From assembly GCF_000006405.1 (NCBI RefSeq), contig NW_003215631.1, forward strand, positions 206,483 through 257,424: DNA of 50,942 nt. Direction: 5' to 3'. Source of the DNA: Perkinsus marinus ATCC 50983 (taxonomy: Eukaryota; Perkinsozoa; Perkinsida; Perkinsidae). A program made the translations under genes and the position numbers. Each line of letters opens with the position of its first letter. Position 1 is the first letter of the stretch. The notes below the pieces were generated by a model. It was not told the DNA's origin. It was given only the letters and a program-made list of their open reading frames with translations, and made no database searches. Positions 45,701-50,942 of the stretch are shown here, one piece after another.

Positions 45701-46260
45701 TGCGTGTTCTACGCCGTGCGTCCCTGTTCTCGATCGTTCGAAGACCGTGTTCTGTCTTGTCGCATAGGTCCTGTATGCATACGGTAGACTCAATTGCTAC
45801 AACGAAGCTCTGGTGAGGGCATGCATAAAGCAGCTCAGAGCGATCATCAACGACCTCAACTTGGTATCGATACATATGATTTCTGACGGACTGAAGGTAT
45901 AGTGGATGCAACTCTATGTGATATCCTTCCTACAGTCGGGTTTTACTTGCTTGAGGCTTCGCATTATGTGAGCTTCTTCGGGTTACCTTGAATGAGCGCC
46001 CTTTTTTCGCCTGACTTTATCCACGTTTCGGCGTGCGAATCCAGCATTACAGTCTCGCAAGTGGCCCATGACTGTTGATCCTGACGAATGCCGTATGTCA
46101 TGGTTCATCCTCGTGCTTCATATCTATGCTAGTGCCAGACTCTCTCTGTTGATGTTAGGCACTCGGAGCACTGTCGGAAGATATCGAAGCGCTGCTGAAA
46201 CAGCGAGTCGAGGACCTCGGTCACGAAACAACTTATGGTGTGATCGATTTCGATGATGGT
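42748..46260 (+). CDS. FASTK/heptatricopeptide-like alpha-helical repeat protein
   Basis: Many short plus-strand exons each encode paired helices of the FAST-kinase-like / heptatricopeptide type. Examples are VELSMLCSGLMRLRYYNEKL (43546 on), HIGQIIYAFSVLGFRDQML, IPSVAVQYLAAVASIDG, FAGLGKRDVKLFGALAKHLA (45036 on), MANLVISKISAFEGQALGM and YAYGRLNCYNEALVRACIK. The start at 42748 (MSLFVPSAGVCSD) joins by a 47-bp intron to DTPDDMVKGLLYNPEGLD. Such proteins act in mitochondrial or plastid RNA processing and translation and are expanded in alveolates (family knowledge). I did not find a clear RAP domain. The segment near 46180-46250 (SEDIEALLKQRVEDLGHET) may be its 3' part. Full exon joining was not done, and two genes are possible. 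Confidence 0.65.
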
Positions 46261-46529
46261 AGTAGCGGCTGCAGGGGGTGGAAGTCGAGGTCGTTTTGGT
46301 ATCCCCTGGTTACCTCTAGCGCTCATTCGCTTTGAGTCTGTCCATGGTCACTGTGCAAAGCACTGATGGTCGAAGTTATGTTTCTATAATCGTGCACGTG
46401 GAGGCATGTGTATACGCCCATATGCATTACCAATCATGCCGAGTATAAAACAAGAGTTATACATTATATCATATATGCACTATATCATGTTGGTATAGTC
46501 CAAGAGTTATTTACGAGCTGTGGTACTAT

Positions 46530-47181
46530 TGTTTGCAGCACTAGTCGTTCGGAAGAAAAACCTTCGCGACTCAATTGTCATTGTCCGACGTCGACGGGCT
46601 CATTAGCTTGTTACGGAATGAATCTTGTGGGAGTATTGAAATTCGTACCTTCTCGCCTCGATAGAAAATGCTTCGGGAAATCGTTTTCTTATAAGCGGAA
46701 AACCATACTAGTAGTCTCATTTCAGATGCTGAAGATGCTTTTGATATCGCTGGGGAGGAGGCCGAGGAGGACCCATTGACAGATTCAGTCCAGCAAGAGG
46801 TAGTTGCAGCCGTCGAGCGAGCTCGTGTTCGTAGTTGTACTATGAGATAAGCTCGGTTAGAGGCACGGTTATCGCTGTTGCGCTCACCCGTGTATCACCC
46901 TAGTGATCTGCTATGTTCCGGACACAATGTTCGGGCGTTTATCCAGCATTTCCACTGGCAAGATCGCGATGGAAACTTCATTAATTCAGGTTCAAGAGGA
47001 ATCCGCGGTACCGATCACCCCTACGATCACTGCTCAACCTTCGAAGGTATCTGATATACGGGCCTACTTGAATCGTAGCGATAAGGAAGAGCTGCCGGCG
47101 GACCCACCAGAAAAAGCACAAGGCAGTATGGGACGTCGCAGTCGGAGCAAAAGAGTGGCTATGGACACGGCCGACACTTAG
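46530..47181 (+). CDS. Acidic protein, unrecognised
   Basis: The exon at about 46545-46665 reads LSLSDVDGLISLLRNESCG. A later one (46727-46848, after a TTTCAG acceptor) is strongly acidic (DAFDIAGEEAEEDPLTD) and then helical (QQEVVAAVERARVRS). The last (about 46926-47181) reads RLSSISTGKIAMETSL, then SDKEELPADPPEKAQ, and ends in a basic RRSRSKRVAMD tail and TAG. Acidic, helical and basic SR-like segments suggest a nuclear protein, but no family is recognised. It could be the 3' end of the repeat-protein gene upstream. Confidence 0.5.
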
Positions 47182-47334
47182 CATGTTTCTTATGATTGTT
47201 TCTGTGAACTGAACGTGTTTGATAAGAGTGGTTCCTCGATGGGTTCAGGAGGTACGCCAGTAACTCTAATACGGTCCTCGAGACTGGAGCTTTGTTGCTC
47301 ATGCGCTTCTTATGACACCCTCGATTCGATACTT

Positions 47335-47369
47335 TGGGTGAGCGTTCGAAGGTTTCGAATGCTCACCCA
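47335..47369. other. 16-bp hairpin between two plus-strand genes
   Basis: TGGGTGAGCGTTCGAA pairs with TTCGAATGCTCACCCA across a 3-nt loop (GGT); the only imperfection is one G-T pair. It lies about 155 bp after the stop of the acidic gene and about 120 bp before ispF, so a 3'-end or processing signal is plausible. Confidence 0.75.
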
Positions 47370-47487
47370 GGGTGATTGCCCATTTTGCAGAAAGGAATTT
47401 TTGATATGACGGTCCGTTCTATTAGGTGTGGATTCCGTATTATAGACTCGATAACTCATTCGTTAATACTCAGTGATTGGTTTTCCA

Positions 47488-48705
47488 ATGCCAGTGAGGA
47501 TGGTCATGCTACGAAGACGCAGCAGAGTACGAACGAGGGGCTAGACTTCCTGTCAAATTCCATCATTAGTTACTCTCTCTGCTGCTCATTTGCGTGGTGG
47601 GGGTAGTGACTGTGTTAGGAAGCTGGCACTTGTTGGGGAAATCTGCGTCGTTCTCGGGCGATCCACTGGGATTCAGTAGGATAGCTTCCTTGCTAGTTGC
47701 TCCCCATGGTGCCATAGCATCAGTATCAGGTGCCTGGCCGAAAGGATGGGACAGGAAGTTCATGCCGCTACGAACTCGTGGCAACGACTTTGACCCATCT
47801 AATTTACGTATAGGACATGCATGGGATATCCATAGGTGAGTCTGGACACCAGACTCTGGAGTCGCCACTGAGTATTCGCCATCCAGTTCACAGAATTGAA
47901 GTTACTTTTTGGGTCTTACCAGGTTCGGTCGGCGGTCTGCTGAAAATGGCCCGTTCATCTTAGCCGGTGTTGAAGTTCCTGATTGCTCTGATATTGGCCT
48001 CGTTGCTCATTCGGATGGAGATGTACGAAGCGATCTCAGCGTCTTGAGCATTGGTTTCATCTGCAGGTTATCTTCCACAGTGTGACGGATGCGATTCTCG
48101 GGTCCATAGGGTTGCGGGATATCGGACAGTATTATCCCGACACAGACCCGGAATGGTAAGAGATCCTTGGTAGGATATCAAGGTCGTCGGAACCAGCCTG
48201 CTTCAGGGAAGGCCAGTCATCAGACAAGTTCCTACATGATACATTGAAAAGGGCCTCAGCCTTGGGCTTTCGGGTGATAAGTATAGATGTCACGCTAGTG
48301 CTGGAGCGTCCCAAAGTGGGGAAGGTCATGCCGGCAGTGGTGGAGAACTTGCGGAAAGCGATCAACGATAATCGGGTAAACCGAAAACGAGGATTGAGAG
48401 GCACTTCATCGATCTACTCATCTTCGTACTCGATAGTATGGTCTGCACTTTGGGCCCTCGATTTTCGCTTTCCCTATTCTCTCATCTTTGGTAGGTTTCG
48501 GTGAATGTTAAGGCTCGTACGTCAGAGAAGCTCAATGCTGCTGGTGAAGGGAAGTCTGTGGAGGCTCATGCTGTGGTAAGGCATTGCTGGGAGTGGGTTG
48601 ATGAGGTTGGGAGGTTCCTTAATTCAACTTGGAGAGTCTCGGTTGAATTTTGTTGCTATCTTGGTAACATCTGACTTTCAGGTGCTACTTTATAAAGACA
48701 GATAA
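47488..48705 (+). CDS. ispF: 2-C-methyl-D-erythritol 2,4-cyclodiphosphate synthase (IspF), plastid-type
   Basis: IspF cyclises CDP-methylerythritol 2-phosphate to MEcPP in the plastid MEP isoprenoid pathway. Seven exons (47488-47526, 47570-47835, 47923-48022, 48067-48155, 48207-48375, 48495-48575, 48682-48705) sum to 768 nt, or 255 aa. The leader has basic residues ([13 protein letters not shown]), a hydrophobic signal core ([17 protein letters not shown]) and a transit-like stretch rich in Ser, Ala and Arg. This is the bipartite pattern of secondary-plastid proteins. The mature part begins [13 protein letters not shown] (Asp and His metal ligands). It continues with [18 protein letters not shown] (third metal His), [25 protein letters not shown] and [11 protein letters not shown], and ends HAVVLLYKDR. 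The fourth intron was placed at CTTCAG|GG because that restores the family's spacing. Confidence 0.95.
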
Positions 48706-49316
48706 CACAATTAACAGCCTCGACAGTCGGTGCGCAATCTTCAGTCTCCGACGTGTTGTCATCGCGTTGCAGTCAATTCACCTCGTTCGGATCATCGAAG
48801 CGTAGCTCGTGGAATACCGACCGAGTAGTTGTCAATAGCGATAGTCCGTAAGGTGGACAGATCGTATGCTAAGGATGTGTGTCTTGATGCAATGAGCATC
48901 AGCAATGACTCCGATACGGTACTTGAACGATGCATTGAAGAGCTCGTTCACGCAGGGTACAGGAGGACCATGCGACCAACCGTGGCGCGGTTTCAGACCG
49001 CACTACTGGTTCAAAAATTCTGAAAGTATCCGTAATCCTGGATACTGAGTGTATTGAATAGGAAGATCCTTCGAGGTTCGAATGATACCACTGATATCAC
49101 TCACCAATTGAATTCTGCAGTAAGTTACTGAAGAGTCCTCCTAGTGAGTGCATTCAATCCACATGCATTCAATGCATTGCATTGTCATTGGAAACGATAA
49201 TTCACTCCGAAGAGTGATCCACTCCCCCACCCTACGAATAGCTCGCTCGGCTCCTTCTCGCCCATCGATGGTCATGACAATATTATGATCGACAGGCGGA
49301 CGGATTCAAAATATCC
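48706..49316. other. No gene assigned
   Basis: A plus-strand frame at 48829-49023 includes a helical stretch (DTVLERCIEELVHAGYRR) that may be an exon. The following 300 bp contain CATTCAAT/ATTGCATTG-type short repeats near 49150-49185. Nothing firmer is seen. Confidence 0.3.
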
Positions 49317-49583
49317 TTGATGTTGCTCCGTGTAGCACGATTGAGAATTCGCCAATACTCATGGCCCATGATTCATGGGCATGCGACACTACTGTGCCAA
49401 CTTGATGATGAGCGTGTGATAGCGGCGCTGGTGCGGTCCCTGAGTGACATTCTGCTGGAAGCTGTCATCTGGCTGACGCCAGAGACCGGATCCGGGCTCC
49501 GGGAACCCGAACCCACTAGCTGCAAACGAAAATTTGTGGTCAGCATCTCACGTTCCTTTAGACAAATTAATGACAATTGGTAA
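49317..49583 (+). CDS. Possible coding exon, unrecognised
   Basis: The open frame includes a hydrophobic helical stretch (DERVIAALVRSLSDILLEAV) and WLTPETGSGLREPEP. The opposite strand is also open for 88 codons, so strand choice is uncertain. No neighbouring exons were joined. Confidence 0.3.
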   Translation: MMLLRVARLRIRQYSWPMIHGHATLLCQLDDERVIAALVRSLSDILLEAVIWLTPETGSGLREPEPTSCKRKFVVSISRSFRQINDNW

Positions 49584-50103
49584 TATCCTTTAATCATGCG
49601 TGCATTTCCGTATTCGGGACTATTGCTGTAGCATGCCATAGCGCCAACTTTCTTGTGTTAGCGTTCTTCTCCCACATGAGCATCTGCCATCTCAATCTTG
49701 CGCCGCAAGACTTGTGGAAGACGTAGCCGAGGGTTTTTGTAGCGTAACCTTGAGGTTTATCTCCGGTATAGGGGGTGGCATGGTTAAGGTAATGCGGCAG
49801 AGCTGTCGCACCGAGTTCGTAATACGTCTCATCACCAACTGTTCATTTCCGAATCAAAGCGCTCCACCGCTTGCTGCTACTATTATCCTTATCGATGCGC
49901 TTCCGCGGTAAGAACGGTTCACCATCGTTTGACTTTTTAAACTGCTATCCAAGCAGAGGTATGCCTCTTGATGGTGCTACTACTAGTTGTCATTCCTACT
50001 ATTAGTCCTCACGCATATTACCACTAAACGATGATAAATTTGAATGAACTCAACGGGGGAGAAATTTAGATTAGAACACTAAGCTTAAAGACGAAAATAT
50101 AAG

Positions 50104-50126
50104 TTCTTCTGAAGTTTTCAGAAGAA
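50104..50126. other. 10-bp hairpin with 3-nt loop
   Basis: TTCTTCTGAA and TTCAGAAGAA are separated by GTT. The stem is perfect. It has no clear gene context. Confidence 0.6.
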
Positions 50127-50585
50127 GACACTTCTCAGGAGTGTCCGCCTAGTTTGTGCGTCTCTATATGGCGGGGATCGCAGAAAGATCAGGGAACCCA
50201 AAGAGTCGGCTGAGGAGCTTCTACTACTGTAGTGAGGCTGTAACAGCGTCAAGGAATTGGCATTGACGCGCTCGGTCTCTAGCCACATCAAGGAGGCGCG
50301 CTCAACCTCCTATCATGACTCTGTAAAACTGCAGAAATTAGACGCAGTCAATTTGATCGCGATATATCAGCACAGTCTGTTCTGCTATCCACTGTAATAG
50401 GGTTACTACCTGCCAGACTAGAGGTGAGTTGTAGAAGGAATAAAATTGCCTTGGTAGTAAACAGACTGCCTAAAGCAGTCGCTTTGAGGGGAGCATAATT
50501 TAACTGCAGATACAGTCGCCGACGTGAGAACGGACACATTTTGAGCTAAATCTTAAAGTTTAATGTGGATGATTGATGTACACCC

Positions 50586-50775
50586 CTCCACATATTCTTG
50601 GCATATCCGGTTTTTCGACTCGTGCACAGCCACCACAACGAGTATCATCTTGCGGGTCAGGGAGGTATGTACTTATGCTTTACCTGATATGACCTCCAAG
50701 TTTCAGGGCCTAACTCTTCGTAGTTAGTGAGAAGTCGAAGACCGGTAAAACGTTTTCTCCACATATTCTTAGCAT
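50586..50775. repeat. Pair of direct repeats about 171 bp apart
   Basis: CTCCACATATTCTTGGCATA near 50586 recurs as CTCCACATATTCTTAGCATA near 50756, one base different. This could be two ends of a short element or a tandem promoter or 3'-end signal. Confidence 0.5.
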
Positions 50776-50942
50776 ACACGTGTTAAAATTGCGCCTCAAA
50801 ATACCAACTTTTACTCGGGGAGTATATCTATAACTCCGCTCCTGATCTAATGCTATACATCAACAGAAAGAGAATCGTTCATAATGGTATCCCTCCATGT
50901 TTCACTCTCATATTTGGAGGCATCCAGCCAAAACTGAGCAGG

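Larger units (their letters stand above)
49584..50942. other. No gene recognised
   Basis: No frame here reads convincingly as protein. The stretch includes a 10-bp hairpin (50104-50126) and a pair of direct repeats (50586 and 50757). Confidence 0.35.

Noticed and set aside
48156-48173. An 18-bp intron in ispF
   Set aside because: Using the later acceptor at 48206 gives a 51-bp intron and restores the PDTDPxxxGxxS spacing of the IspF family.
1-50942. CRISPR arrays, rRNA genes and virus-like or LTR elements
   Set aside because: No regularly spaced repeats, rRNA core sequences, polymerase, integrase or capsid motifs, or long terminal repeats were seen.

Overview
The window looks like nuclear DNA of an alveolate protist, most likely Perkinsus or a close relative (inference). 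Genes on both strands are cut by very short GT-AG introns, mostly 41-60 bp. One gene is a complete plastid MEP-pathway enzyme, IspF, with a signal-peptide-like leader, as expected for a lineage with a relict non-photosynthetic plastid. A 100-N assembly gap lies at 28266-28365. Exons were placed by eye from reading frame, splice sites and phase closure. Where every frame closes (CCT2, PP1, ispF, the array genes, the 127-aa gene) the models are firm; elsewhere only parts are.

Left third (1-17.3 kb), minus strand. A Cys-rich type I membrane protein gene (47-1636) is followed by a large unrecognised gene (about 3.4-6.9 kb) and weaker coding exons at 7.8-8.7 kb. Then comes the most unusual feature: a head-to-tail array of small four- or five-exon paralogous genes at 9.1-13.5 kb, with five intact copies (102-139 aa), one decayed copy and one first-exon remnant. 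Further unrecognised acidic or helical genes follow at 13.9-17.3 kb. Two families of short inverted-repeat elements (MITE-like) sit between genes.

Middle (17.5-32.9 kb). Plus-strand genes: a secreted-type protein, an acidic unrecognised gene, an ALKBH1-like dioxygenase (21.7-24.0 kb) and a coiled-coil gene (24.4-26.5 kb). Next is a nearly identical 1.27-kb duplication (26986-28265 and 31332-32598). The left edge of the right-hand copy lies inside a tRNA-Tyr-like sequence, and the left copy runs into the gap. Between the copies are further tRNA-like sequences and a complete 127-aa gene that resembles ciliary microtubule inner proteins.

Right third (33-49 kb). CCT2 (plus, 14 exons) is followed on the minus strand by a small membrane-protein gene, a two-finger CCCH protein and a PP1 catalytic subunit (11 exons). 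On the plus strand come a long FASTK/heptatricopeptide-like alpha-helical repeat gene, an acidic unrecognised gene and ispF. PP1 and the repeat gene are divergent across about 770 bp; the duplicated gene and CCT2 are divergent across about 340 bp. The last 2 kb holds little that I can support.

The recognised genes are housekeeping genes for cytosolic protein folding, phosphatase signalling, nucleic-acid demethylation, organelle RNA handling and plastid isoprenoid synthesis. They do not form one pathway. The array and the duplication are the lineage-specific parts.
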